A stretch of 57,824 nucleotides of DNA, from positions 1 to 57,824 of the forward strand of contig JAFLRP010000198.1 of assembly GCA_022511515.1 (NCBI GenBank). Reading direction: 5' to 3'. Shown piece by piece: positions 50,028 to 57,737 of this stretch. How positions within the stretch are numbered: the first letter of the stretch is position 1; the number at the start of each line of letters is the position of its first letter. The translations under genes and the position numbers were made by a program. This stretch comes from Acutalibacter sp. Its GTDB lineage: Bacteria > Bacillota > Clostridia > Oscillospirales > Acutalibacteraceae. The notes under the pieces are model-generated. The model was not told the origin of the DNA. It was given only the letters and a program-made list of their open reading frames with translations, and ran no database searches.

Positions 50028-50360
50028 TCATGAACCGTCGCTCCGATCAAGCGCTGTGCCGAGCTCCGATATGGCGTTCCTGCTCAGCTCTCTGCCGTGC
50101 TCCGCATAGTAGGCGTACAGCACCGGGGCCGCGCCCAAATATGTGCCGAATTCCCCTGCTGCCGGAAAAATCCGCCGCCTTTCCCGCAATCCGACGGAAA
50201 CAGCCAGGTAATATCTGCCCTGATACAGGCAAAGCAGCGCCGGGGCACTGGGGAGCGCGCCGTAGATCCGCGCGACTGCGCCGCACAGGGCGGAAACTCC
50301 CGAAAAGCAAAACACAAGAGGCTGTGCGGGATGTTTCAACCTCAGTCGTTTCAACCGCAA
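50028..50360 (-). CDS. Stand-alone MecA C-terminal-domain-like protein
   Basis: A frame of 110 residues that resembles only the C-terminal (ClpC-binding) half of the adaptor MecA. It has a hydrophobic start LVFCFSGVSALCGAVARIYG, then ALLCLYQGRYYLAVSVG, EFGTYLGAAPVLYAYYAEHG and NAISELG, in the MecA order. The N-terminal substrate-binding domain is absent: only about 100 bp separate it from rpe, and the frame is closed by a stop near 50396. No ATG exists; TTG at 50360 has AGAGGTGG just upstream. Either a short functional adaptor fragment or a decayed remnant; the intact frame and terminator favour a gene. Confidence 0.55.
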   Translation of the reverse strand: MRLKRLRLKHPAQPLVFCFSGVSALCGAVARIYGALPSAPALLCLYQGRYYLAVSVGLRERRRIFPAAGEFGTYLGAAPVLYAYYAEHGRELSRNAISELGTALDRSDGS

Positions 50361-50464
50361 AGGCAGCCACCTCTTTTCCCGGTCACTGCCATTCTATGTT
50401 TTTCTTTGCCTTTCGGTGCTTTCTTTTCGCGCTGCAAACACGGACCGGATTTTTCTTTTTCTCC

Positions 50465-51094
50465 TCAGTTTGCCCGCAGCGATTGAATGGCCGCGGCGGG
50501 GTCGGGCGCACGAAAAACCGCCGTGCCCGCCACCAGAATGTCCGCTCCCTTTTCAAGGCAGAGCGGGGCGGTTTCCAAATTGACGCCGCCGTCGATCTCC
50601 AGCAGCGCATGGGGAAACATTTTTCGCAGCGCGGGAAGTTTATCCAGACAGGATTCGATGAGCTTCTGCCCGCCGAAGCCGGGCTCGACGGTCATCACGG
50701 TGATGAGGTAGAGGTCCCGGTCAATATGTTCCAGTGATTCCGGCGGTGTGGCGGGAGAAAGGGCAATGCCGGGCTTCATGCCCAGCTCCCGGATCCGGGA
50801 AATCACAGCGGCAGGGTCATCCTTGCTTTCGATATGGAAAGAAACGCTGTCCGCACCGGCAGCGCAAAAGGCCTCGATGTAGGGGAGGGGGTGCTCCAGC
50901 ATCAGGTGCACGTCAAAATGCAGGGGCGTCTTGTCCCGAATGGCGCTGACCACCGGTGGACCGATGGAGATATTGGGGACGAAGCAGCCGTCCATCACAT
51001 CGATATGGAGCATGTCCGCTTGGGGGATGCGCTGCAGTTCCTGACCCAGCGCGGAGAAATCCGCCGCCAGCAGCGAGGGAGCAATTTTTACCAT
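50465..51094 (-). CDS. rpe: Ribulose-phosphate 3-epimerase
   Basis: Rpe interconverts ribulose 5-phosphate and xylulose 5-phosphate in the pentose phosphate pathway. The 209-residue TIM barrel has MVKIAPSLLAADFSALG, metal ligands in LHIDVMDGCFVPN (about residues 29-41) and HFDVHLM, VEPGFGGQKLIESCL (about 136) and LEIDGGVNLETAPLC. AAGGAG precedes the ATG. It has its own promoter at 51124-51152 and is followed by the MecA-like gene after about 100 bp. Confidence 0.97.
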   Translation of the reverse strand: MVKIAPSLLAADFSALGQELQRIPQADMLHIDVMDGCFVPNISIGPPVVSAIRDKTPLHFDVHLMLEHPLPYIEAFCAAGADSVSFHIESKDDPAAVISRIRELGMKPGIALSPATPPESLEHIDRDLYLITVMTVEPGFGGQKLIESCLDKLPALRKMFPHALLEIDGGVNLETAPLCLEKGADILVAGTAVFRAPDPAAAIQSLRAN

Positions 51095-51123
51095 GGGAGA
51101 CTCCTTTTTGGTTTGCTGTACTT

Positions 51124-51152
51124 ATTATATAGTATACTGTGGAATTTATCAA
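51124..51152 (-). promoter_or_regulatory. rpe promoter
   Basis: TTGATA (complement of 51147-51152) and TATAAT (complement of 51124-51129), spacer 17 bp, 30 bp before the start codon. Confidence 0.8.
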
Positions 51153-51204
51153 CATTTGCCGCGAAGTTGTTAAGCTTGCAGAAGTAAAACCCTCGCAAGT
51201 TTCC

Positions 51205-51240
51205 AAAAAACAACCGCCCGGCTCAAAAAAGAGTCGGGCG
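51205..51240 (-). terminator. Terminator after the AEC transporter gene
   Basis: A 10-bp stem with one mismatch (51215-51224 with 51231-51240) is followed on the minus strand by GGTTGTTTTTT. Confidence 0.8.
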
Positions 51241-51315
51241 AAATCTATGAGAAAGCAGTTTTTCGATCTCTGAACTGCTTCTTTATTCTATGCTGACGAA
51301 AATATATGTGTGTTT

Positions 51316-52236
51316 TCAGGAACAGACCAATTGGGCTAATATGGTGAAAAGCGGGATCGTGATAATCGAAAGGATCGTGGACGCCGCCACGGTTTTGGAG
51401 GCGAGGGCGGAATCCTGATGATATTCCACGGCAAAGAGAACGGCATTGGCCGCCACAGGGGCACTGGCCTGGATCACGCTGCTGATGAAAAGGTCGGGCT
51501 CAGGACGGATCAGCAGCAATACCCCAAAGTACAAGGCGGGGCAAAGGATCAGCCGCAGGAAGGACATTTTGTAGATGTCCCAGTCGGTCAGGAATTCCCG
51601 GAAACTCACTCTGGCCACATAGCTGCCGATGATCAGCATAGCCAGAGGCGTGTTTAGATTGGCGAGAAAGCCGATGGGCTCGGTGATGACCGCAGGGAGA
51701 GTCACGCCGGAAAAATAGATGGGCAAGCCCACCACAAGCCCGATGATGCCGGGATTCAGGAGGGCGGTTTTCAGGTTCAGACTGCCGCCGCTCATCATGC
51801 CGTAGCCGTAGGTCCAGCAGATCAGATTGAAGACTACCACAAAGAACGAACCGTACACCACACCCTTGTCGCCCACGATGCCCTGGATCAGCGGCAGGCC
51901 CATGAAGCCGGCGTTGCTGAAGATCATGGAAAAACGAAGGACCTTTTTCCGCGGGGTCGGTTCTTTTCGGAACACGGCGTAGCTCAGCAGGATGCTGATC
52001 CCCATGGACAGGGCGGACACCGCCGCAGAAAGCAGCAGATCGCCAATGGCGATGTCTTTTCCCGCGCCGATCAGGGAATTGATGATGAGGCAGGGGGTGA
52101 CGATGCGGAGCAGCAGGGTGGTGATTTCTCCCGCGCCTTTTTCCGTCAGCATCCCGATTCTGGTGATGAGGTAGCCCACAATGATCAGGACAAACATGAC
52201 CCCGACCTTGCTGACCACTGTTGCCATCGCTTCCAT
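51316..52236 (-). CDS. AEC-family (auxin efflux carrier-like) transporter
   Basis: A 306-residue integral membrane protein with about ten hydrophobic segments. The AEC pattern shows in MFVLIIVGYLITRIGMLTEK at the N-terminus, RIVTPCLIINSL, SMIFSNAGFMGLPLIQGIVG (about 100) and PLAMLIIGSYVARV (about 195). Bacterial members carry malate or other organic acids, and the substrate here is unknown. GGGAGG precedes the ATG. It follows the small membrane protein gene by 48 bp and shares its leader with the CGGTCGGG repeats. Confidence 0.93.
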   Translation of the reverse strand: MEAMATVVSKVGVMFVLIIVGYLITRIGMLTEKGAGEITTLLLRIVTPCLIINSLIGAGKDIAIGDLLLSAAVSALSMGISILLSYAVFRKEPTPRKKVLRFSMIFSNAGFMGLPLIQGIVGDKGVVYGSFFVVVFNLICWTYGYGMMSGGSLNLKTALLNPGIIGLVVGLPIYFSGVTLPAVITEPIGFLANLNTPLAMLIIGSYVARVSFREFLTDWDIYKMSFLRLILCPALYFGVLLLIRPEPDLFISSVIQASAPVAANAVLFAVEYHQDSALASKTVAASTILSIITIPLFTILAQLVCS

Positions 52237-52284
52237 GCCGCATTTCCTCCCTTTTCATTTCCTTATCGTACACACAGCCGCTCG

Positions 52285-52599
52285 TTACGGCCTGTCGGAT
52301 GATTTGTTCTTTTCTTCGGTCTTCTTTTCTTTTGCCTTTGCAGCATCCCGATTTTTGCGGTATTCCCGGACAAAGAAAACCGTCAGCACAATAAGGGCCG
52401 CACCGGCAATGCACCGCAAGGCAATGCCCCAGCCGCCGGAGAACAGATCCTGCTCCGGCAGGAATGCGTCTGCCAGCCACCATGCGCCCATCAGCAGAAA
52501 AAATGCTCCCGCGCCGTAAAAAACTTTATTCTCTTTGGACAGCGAAAAAATCAGGATGAGCCCTACGGCAAACCACATGATCGCATAAAAATATCCCAT
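52285..52599 (-). CDS. Small membrane protein of unknown function
   Basis: A 104-residue protein with three hydrophobic segments (about 3-20, 27-46 and 58-80) and a very charged C-terminal tail (KAKEKKTEEKNKSSDRP). No family is recognised. GGGAGAG lies four bases before the ATG. The leader carries two or more copies of the CGGTCGGGCCG-type repeat, with CTATCTTCACGG ending 23 bases before the start. The AEC transporter gene follows by 48 bp, so the two may work together. Confidence 0.75.
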   Translation of the reverse strand: MGYFYAIMWFAVGLILIFSLSKENKVFYGAGAFFLLMGAWWLADAFLPEQDLFSGGWGIALRCIAGAALIVLTVFFVREYRKNRDAAKAKEKKTEEKNKSSDRP

Positions 52600-52624
52600 T
52601 TTTCTCTCCCGTTTTTTCTCCCGT

Positions 52625-52740
52625 GAAGATAGTTTTGTCGAAATAACAACTCATCGGCCCGACCGTTTTTTAGCATGGAGATAGTTTTTGCAGGACGAAA
52701 CCGATTGGCCCTACCACAGCTTCTATTTGGAAAAACCGTG
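52625..52740 (-). repeat. Tandem leader repeat with CGGTCGGGCCG core, upstream of the small membrane protein
   Basis: Minus strand: a diverged copy (GGTAGGGCC, then AAAAACTATCTCCATG), followed by a clear copy (AAAAAACGGTCGGGCCG, 18 bases, AAAACTATCTTCACGG). The unit is about 52-56 bases. It matches the arrays at 27440-27790 and, more distantly, 56530-56783. Confidence 0.65.
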
Positions 52741-52797
52741 GCCAGCGGTTTTTCGGGAAGATCGCAAAGCGATCTTCCCCGCAGCTTTCTACAGCTT

Positions 52798-52825
52798 ATT
52801 ATAATCTTTTTGAGAAAAAATACAA
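52798..52825 (-). promoter_or_regulatory. Promoter of the small membrane protein / AEC operon
   Basis: TTGTAT (complement of 52820-52825) and TATAAT (complement of 52798-52803), spacer 16 bp. The leader of about 200 bases holds a perfect hairpin (GGGAAGATCGC and complement, about 52754-52779) and the CGGTCGGG repeats. Confidence 0.7.
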
Positions 52826-52840
52826 GGCTTGGTAACGCAC

Positions 52841-52871
52841 AAAAAAACAGACCCCAATTTTGAGGTCTGTT
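52841..52871 (-). terminator. Terminator after the YabE-like gene
   Basis: A 10-bp stem (52846-52855 with 52862-52871, one G-U pair) is followed on the minus strand by a run of seven T. Confidence 0.9.
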
Positions 52872-52887
52872 TTCTTTCACAATCTCA

Positions 52888-54294
52888 TTACGGCAAAATG
52901 TAAATCACCATAGTTCTGCGCCCGATGATGCTGCATTCAGCCTCGGTGTCGTAGCACAGGTCGGCGATGATGTCGCCTGCCATGCAAGCGCCGCCGGTGT
53001 CGCAGGCCACGCCGTAGCCATACACGATGCTTCCGTCAGGAGAGCAGATGTACATCCGCGTGCCGTAGGGAATGATATTGGGGTCCACGGCAATGCAGCC
53101 GTACCCGGCTTTTGCTCCGGTAGAGGTCGTGGGATTGATGGGATAGTAGGCCGTGCACACGCCCTCCAGTCTCTGGGCGTAAGAAATCGTATTGCCGGCA
53201 GAGTCCACAAATGTTCCGGCAGAACCGGTAACGCCGTAGTTGGGCGAGGAAACGGTCTCCCGCTCCTTCGTGCCGCGGACGGTCACTTCCGGCACGGGCT
53301 CCTTGATGATTTTCTCGGAAACCATTTCTTTCCCGTCCAGCTCGCCGCCGATATAAAACAGCTTATAGGTGATTTCCTTTTCTCCCTTTTCACCGGGCGT
53401 GCGAACTTCTTCCTCGTCCTCGTACATGGAATCGGAAGTGATATATTGTACGGGATAATCGATCTCCTCCCGCTCGATCATTTCCTCCGTCTGTACGCGG
53501 GTAACAACAATGTGCATACCCTCTGTGAGGTGGGCCTGACGTTCCACGTTCAGCCGATCATCTTCGGAGAGGGCGATACCGCATTTCTTCAGCGCCATCA
53601 GAACGCTGGAAGCGGCCAGCTCGTACTCTGCCGTCTCGCCGTCTGCGGTGATCGTAATCTTCACCGGGTGGGTCACCCGGATGTTCATTTTGTCAAACAG
53701 CGGTTCATTGGGCTCATAGTTGGCCGTGTCGCCATCCCCCAAAGTGACCCCGGCTCTCTCCAAAGCCGTTGCCACCGTACCGCCCAGAATGGAGAAAACC
53801 TTTCTCTCCCCGTCGGCGGTCACCGTTACCTGGCACAGCCGGCGGATCTCTACGGAAAGTCCGGCGGTTACCACAGTATCCCGGGCGGGAGTGACTTCAT
53901 CGGTGTCCTTCAAAATAATATTGTGATCTTCCAGTGTGTCCTGAACGGTGTCTCCCTGATAGGCGATCAGGTTCATCCGTTTGCCGTTTTCCAGCACGGT
54001 TATGGAAACGCCCCGGCGAATGTTCACCGTGGTGGTGTTTCCCACCTGCTCATACACATCCAGCGGACCCAGCGGGGCAAGCCCCAGCTTTTCGGCCCTC
54101 TTGAGGATCTCCGACATGTTCGTGCTGGTCATACTGAATGTATAGGATTGATCCCCGTCGATCACGTTGGCGGGAACCGTGTTTGCCATAACAGTCGCAA
54201 ACGAGGACACACTGAATACAAGTGCCAAAATCAGCACCATGACCCCCCGCATAATCAAAAGCCGGGGTGCTTTTTTACAGTGTCTTCCGTGCAT
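52888..54294 (-). CDS. YabE-like cell wall protein with DUF348, G5 and 3D domains
   Basis: A 468-residue exported protein. After a basic start (MHGRHCKKAPRLLIMRG) is a signal/anchor segment VMVLILALVFSVSSFATVMA. Three DUF348 modules (about 80-290) follow, each of the type ITVLENGKRMNLIAYQGDTV. Next is a G5 domain (about 295-370, with PGEKGEKEITYKLFYIGGEL) and a C-terminal 3D domain with the Asp residues in GCIAVDPNIIPYGTRMYI and ACDTGGACMAGDIIADL. 3D domains are the catalytic core of MltA-like lytic transglycosylases, so peptidoglycan remodelling is expected. AAAGGAG is 11 bases before the ATG at 54294. Confidence 0.95.
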   Translation of the reverse strand: MHGRHCKKAPRLLIMRGVMVLILALVFSVSSFATVMANTVPANVIDGDQSYTFSMTSTNMSEILKRAEKLGLAPLGPLDVYEQVGNTTTVNIRRGVSITVLENGKRMNLIAYQGDTVQDTLEDHNIILKDTDEVTPARDTVVTAGLSVEIRRLCQVTVTADGERKVFSILGGTVATALERAGVTLGDGDTANYEPNEPLFDKMNIRVTHPVKITITADGETAEYELAASSVLMALKKCGIALSEDDRLNVERQAHLTEGMHIVVTRVQTEEMIEREEIDYPVQYITSDSMYEDEEEVRTPGEKGEKEITYKLFYIGGELDGKEMVSEKIIKEPVPEVTVRGTKERETVSSPNYGVTGSAGTFVDSAGNTISYAQRLEGVCTAYYPINPTTSTGAKAGYGCIAVDPNIIPYGTRMYICSPDGSIVYGYGVACDTGGACMAGDIIADLCYDTEAECSIIGRRTMVIYILP

Positions 54295-54342
54295 ACAAAT
54301 ACTAGCTCCTTTCACCACCCAAAAGGGCAGCTTACAGGGGCT

Positions 54343-54371
54343 AGTATAGTAAAAGAATGCCGAGATGTCAA
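54343..54371 (-). promoter_or_regulatory. Promoter of the YabE-like gene
   Basis: TTGACA (complement of 54366-54371) and TATACT (complement of 54343-54348), spacer 17 bp. TACTAGC at the -10 is repeated in inverse as GCTAGTA over the Shine-Dalgarno. Confidence 0.88.
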
Positions 54372-54432
54372 GAATTTTCGACGGTTTGTTTTGTATAATT
54401 TGCACAAATCTGAATGGGACATTCCTTAACAT

Positions 54433-54746
54433 AACACCCGTTTTCGCGGTTTTCTGTCGCCTTTTGCGCCGTTCTTTCTAAATTATGGAAACTCCTCCCT
54501 GTGCAATTTGTAAAAAAATGAAAGGTTACAAAAAAGTTTCAAAGTATAAAAATTGACTTTTTCTGCATTTTTATGCACGAATCTGTGAAGTTATCCTGCT
54601 TTATGCCCTCTTTTTTTCGGGAAAACTGTATAAAATTCTAAGTCTTATACACAAGATATGCTAAAAAGCGACCCTTTTCTCCTCTTTTTTGGTTACATTT
54701 TGTAGTTGTTCCTTTTCTTACCGCGGCTGTAAAGCGATACTGCTTT
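54433..54746. other. AT-rich intergenic stretch without a recognisable gene
   Basis: Upstream of the YabE-like promoter and after the 54747 stop codon. No frame with a ribosome binding site, no strong hairpin and no repeat seen. Confidence 0.6.
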
Positions 54747-55187
54747 TCATACATCTGCTATCCGTTTGCAGTATAAGCCCTGCAGAACCAGCGCGCCCAA
54801 CAGGAGCAGACCGATGAGAACGGTCACGATCAGAATGGGATTTGAAAAGAAGATGCAGAGAAGGGCACAGAGGAGATCCAGCCCTCCCAAAAGCAGCAGA
54901 AACCCGGGGAGCCCGGTTTTCTTTCCCTTCCTGCCGTTCACGGCACGGACAACCCCGTAAACGGCGGACGCAATGAGCCAGATCACGGTAAACACGGTGG
55001 TAAACAGCGGCGCCCACATCCCGTAGCCGATAATCAAAAAATTGAAGTAGGAAGTCGTCATGACCGGAAAGTGATCGGGCCCTGCGGCGAAGGTCATACC
55101 GTAACTAAAGGGCAGCGTCATTAAAATGAGGGACAGTCCCTGCGCGGCGACAGAGAAGAAAAAGAGCCGTCCTTTTGCGTTTATCAT
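54747..55187 (-). CDS. Four-segment membrane protein of unknown function
   Basis: A 146-residue membrane protein with four hydrophobic segments (about 8-30, 45-80 as a long or double segment, 92-112 and 115-138) and a short basic loop RAVNGRKGKKTGLP between the second and third. No recognised domain. GAGGTG precedes the ATG. It has its own promoter (55221-55249) immediately after the rpsI terminator. Confidence 0.8.
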   Translation of the reverse strand: MINAKGRLFFFSVAAQGLSLILMTLPFSYGMTFAAGPDHFPVMTTSYFNFLIIGYGMWAPLFTTVFTVIWLIASAVYGVVRAVNGRKGKKTGLPGFLLLLGGLDLLCALLCIFFSNPILIVTVLIGLLLLGALVLQGLYCKRIADV

Positions 55188-55220
55188 GGCGCACCTCTCC
55201 CTTTGCAGATTTGCATATTC

Positions 55221-55249
55221 ATAGTATCACAAAAGGGGTACCGTGTAAA
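55221..55249 (-). promoter_or_regulatory. Promoter of the membrane protein gene
   Basis: TTTACA (complement of 55244-55249) and TACTAT (complement of 55221-55226), spacer 17 bp, starting 5 bp after the rpsI terminator stem. Confidence 0.6.
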
Positions 55250-55253
55250 GAAA

Positions 55254-55277
55254 ACCCCGAACCGTGTGGTTCGGGGT
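55254..55277 (-). terminator. Terminator of the rplM-rpsI operon
   Basis: A 10-bp perfect stem ACCCCGAACC with a 4-base loop is followed on the minus strand by TTTTCTTT. Confidence 0.92.
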
Positions 55278-55290
55278 ACTTGACTGTTGG

Positions 55291-55692
55291 TTATCTCTTG
55301 CTGAACTGGGGAGCGCGGCGTGCGGCCTTCAGACCGTACTTCTTTCTCTCCTTCATTCTGGGGTCACGGGTCAGGAAACCTGCTTTCTTCAGTTGCGGGC
55401 GAAGATTCTCGCTGTCATACTGAAGTAACGCGCGGGCCACGCCGTGACGGATCGCGCCGGCCTGTCCGGTAACGCCGCCGCCGGAAACACGGCAGACGAT
55501 GTCGAACTTCCCGTCGGTATCGGTGAGCATCAGAGGCTGACGCACGATGTACTTCAGGGTGTCCAGACCGAAATAGTCGTCGATATCTCTATCGTTGATG
55601 GTCACTTTGCCGGTCCCTTGATAAAGGCGGACTCTGGCAACGGAGCTCTTGCGCCGTCCGGTACCGTAAAAATAAGGTGCAGTTTCGTACAT
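55291..55692 (-). CDS. rpsI: 30S ribosomal protein S9
   Basis: A 133-residue S9 protein. It has the N-terminal [20 protein letters not shown], the central [21 protein letters not shown] and the invariant basic tail [20 protein letters not shown], whose last residues reach the P-site tRNA in the 30S head. AAGGAGG precedes the ATG. It follows rplM by 14 bp, the usual L13-S9 pair. Confidence 0.98.
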   Translation of the reverse strand: MYETAPYFYGTGRRKSSVARVRLYQGTGKVTINDRDIDDYFGLDTLKYIVRQPLMLTDTDGKFDIVCRVSGGGVTGQAGAIRHGVARALLQYDSENLRPQLKKAGFLTRDPRMKERKKYGLKAARRAPQFSKR

Positions 55693-55706
55693 GATTCAAG
55701 TCCTCC

Positions 55707-56138
55707 TTACTTAAGATTCCACTCTGCGGGTTTCTGAGCGGCATGCTTGTGCTCTGCTCCTGCGTATACGCGCAGACGGCCCAGAGCGTCGCGGCCGATG
55801 GAGCTGGAGGGGATCATTCCCTTGACGGCCAGATGCATGGCCAGCTCCGGCTTGGTACGCATCAGCGTGTCGTACCGCACGGCCTTCAAGTGGCCGATGT
55901 ACCCGGTGTGGTGGTAGTAATACTTCTTTTCCAATTTTCTGCCGGTGAGGACAGCGTCCTTGCAGTTGATGATGATCACATGATCGCCGCAGTCCACGTG
56001 GGGCGCAAAGGTGGGCTTATGCTTTCCTCTGAGCAGCACGGCTGCCTGGGCTGCCACACGGCCCAAGGGCTTGCCGGCAGCGTCGATCACATACCAATTC
56101 CGCTCAACCTGTCCGGCCTTAGGCATGGTAGTTGACAT
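55707..56138 (-). CDS. rplM: 50S ribosomal protein L13
   Basis: A 143-residue L13, an early assembly protein of the 50S subunit. It starts MSTTMPKAGQVERNWYVIDA and carries GRVAAQAAVLLRGKHKPTFA, KYYYHHTGYIGHLK and AVKGMIPSSSIGRDALGRLR. GGAGG precedes the ATG. First gene of the L13-S9 operon, with a leader of about 220 bases from the promoter at 56366-56394. In other Firmicutes L13 controls its operon through a leader RNA; I cannot assign that structure here. Confidence 0.98.
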   Translation of the reverse strand: MSTTMPKAGQVERNWYVIDAAGKPLGRVAAQAAVLLRGKHKPTFAPHVDCGDHVIIINCKDAVLTGRKLEKKYYYHHTGYIGHLKAVRYDTLMRTKPELAMHLAVKGMIPSSSIGRDALGRLRVYAGAEHKHAAQKPAEWNLK

Positions 56139-56365
56139 AGCTTTTTACCTCCAATTTCTTTCTATCTCACCGAAAAGGGAGACGCCGAAACAGCCGCAAG
56201 TACCGTTTTTTCATCTGCCCCCGGAGGGATTTTTTCTCTTTTCTCTGTGGAAATAACTTCTTCACGAAACCGCGCGGCGCAAAAGATCTTCCAAAAAAGA
56301 CACAATTTCGGGCGCTTCTTTCGCAAGTCCCTTCAGAGAACTGCCCCGATTTGGGGAGCTTCCAC

Positions 56366-56394
56366 ATCATAGCACAGGCGGAATGCGGTGTCAA
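56366..56394 (-). promoter_or_regulatory. Promoter of the rplM-rpsI operon
   Basis: TTGACA (complement of 56389-56394) and TATGAT (complement of 56366-56371), spacer 17 bp. The leader (about 56139-56358) contains CCCC/GGGG hairpins near its 5' end and CCCTCCGGGGG near 56215. Confidence 0.9.
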
Positions 56395-56529
56395 CACATT
56401 TTTCCGTATTTTTTAATTTGCTTTTTACTACCTCTTGTTTTCGCTTGTTTTCATAGAATTTCCTCTTGTTTTCTCGCTTGTCATTTTCGTTTTTTGCGGC
56501 GGGAAAAGTGGAAAAAACTCCTTTCTTAT

Positions 56530-56783
56530 GATAGAATGACCGCAGAATGCTGCGGTCGGGTCGCCGATTTTTTTACTTGTGAAGACTATCCTCGCGGATT
56601 GCCCACCGCAGGTGTGATAGAATGACCGCAGAATGCTGCGGTCGGGTCGCCGTTTTTTACTTGTGAAGACTATCTTCGCAGATTGCCCACCGCAGATGTG
56701 ATAGAATGACCGCAGAATGCTGCGGTCGGGTCGCCGTTTTTTACTTGTGAAGACTATCTTCGCGGATTGCCCACCGCAGGTGT
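56530..56783 (+). repeat. Three tandem 84-86-bp leader repeats upstream of the ttcA-like gene
   Basis: Copies begin at 56530, 56616 and 56700 with GATAGAATGACCGCAG and are nearly identical. Each has a hairpin GACCGCAG-AATG-CTGCGGTC, then GGGTCGCCG, a T6-8 run, ACTTGTGAAGACTATC and CGG-ATTGCCCACCGCAG. A truncated fourth start (GGCAGAATGATCGCAAC) adjoins the gene. The CGGTCGGGTCG core and GACTATCTTCGCGG relate it to the arrays at 27440-27790 and 52625-52740. Confidence 0.92.
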
Positions 56784-56815
56784 GGCAGAATGATCGCAAC
56801 TGGGGGAAAGAAACG

Positions 56816-57526
56816 ATGCAAAAACTGATCGGAAAAATTCGTGCGGCAGTGGAAAAATATGCGCTCATTGACGAGGGAGACAGGGTGGCGGTGGGCGTTT
56901 CCGGCGGGAAGGATTCCCTCTTGCTGCTGTGCGCCCTGGCGGAGCTGTCCCGGTACTATCCCAAGAAATTCACCGTCACAGCCATTACCGCCGATCCCTG
57001 TTTCGGCGGGCAGGAAACGGATTTTTCCCGGGTGGAAGCCCTCTGCGGGGAACTGGGCGTGCCCTATTTGATCCAGCGAACGAATTTGGGTCAGGTGGTG
57101 TTTGAGGACAGGCAGGAGAAAAATCCCTGCTCCCTCTGCGCCAAGATGCGCAGGGGGATCCTCCACAATATCTGCGTGGAGCAGGGACTCAATAAAATCG
57201 CTCTGGGGCATCACTACGACGACGCGGTGCAGACCTTTTTAATGAATCTCTTTTACGGCGGCAAGCTGGGCTGCTTTTCACCGAAGAGCTATCTTTCCCG
57301 GAAAAATATCACGCTCATCCGCCCTCTGATTTTCTGCGAGGAACGAGAAATCCGCAACGCCGCCGCCAGAATGGAACTGCCCGTCGTCAAAAGCGCCTGC
57401 CCGGCGGACGGCGTCACCGCCCGAAAGGACACGGAAGTTCTGATTTCCAAATTGGAGCAAGATTTCCCCGATCTCAAGGCAAAGCTGCTGGGCGCCATGC
57501 AGCGGGCCGGTCTGGACGGCTGGTAA
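56816..57526 (+). CDS. TtcA-family PP-loop tRNA thiolation protein
   Basis: A 236-residue N-type ATP pyrophosphatase with the PP-loop VGVSGGKDSLLLLCAL (about residues 24-39), the CxxC motif NPCSLCAKMRRG (about 103-114) and LGHHYDDAVQTFLMN (about 128). TtcA proteins add sulfur to cytidine 32 of tRNA using an iron-sulfur cluster. Clostridia have several TtcA-like paralogues of unproven target, so I give no gene symbol. The ATG at 56816 has GGGGGAAAG upstream; the open frame before it runs through the repeat array and is not coding. Confidence 0.9.
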   Translation: MQKLIGKIRAAVEKYALIDEGDRVAVGVSGGKDSLLLLCALAELSRYYPKKFTVTAITADPCFGGQETDFSRVEALCGELGVPYLIQRTNLGQVVFEDRQEKNPCSLCAKMRRGILHNICVEQGLNKIALGHHYDDAVQTFLMNLFYGGKLGCFSPKSYLSRKNITLIRPLIFCEEREIRNAAARMELPVVKSACPADGVTARKDTEVLISKLEQDFPDLKAKLLGAMQRAGLDGW

Positions 57527-57674
57527 TTTTTTTTGCTTGTCTCACTTCCGGCGATGCAAAGCAGGTTGGTCTCTGCGGCTTTAGGTAGTTTGGTTTCTCA
57601 TATAGTGGTATCGAGCAAAACATCCACTACAAGTTGAGTTTTTGAGGAAAAGACGAAGAATTTCAAAAAAAGAC

Positions 57675-57703
57675 TTGCCATTCCGGTGCGTTTATGTTAC
57701 TAT
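57675..57703 (+). promoter_or_regulatory. Promoter of the 5S rRNA gene
   Basis: TTGCCA (57675-57680) and TACTAT (57698-57703), spacer 17 bp; TATAAT at 57701-57706 overlaps. A palindrome GAAAGGC-GATA-GCCTTTC (57713-57730) lies between promoter and 5S. Confidence 0.65.
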
Positions 57704-57737
57704 AATTGGGCAGAAAGGCGATAGCCTTTCGTAAATA

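Noticed and set aside
56530-56783. CRISPR-like array (regular repeats)
   Set aside because: The units are contiguous 84-86-bp repeats without unique spacers, and there are no cas genes.
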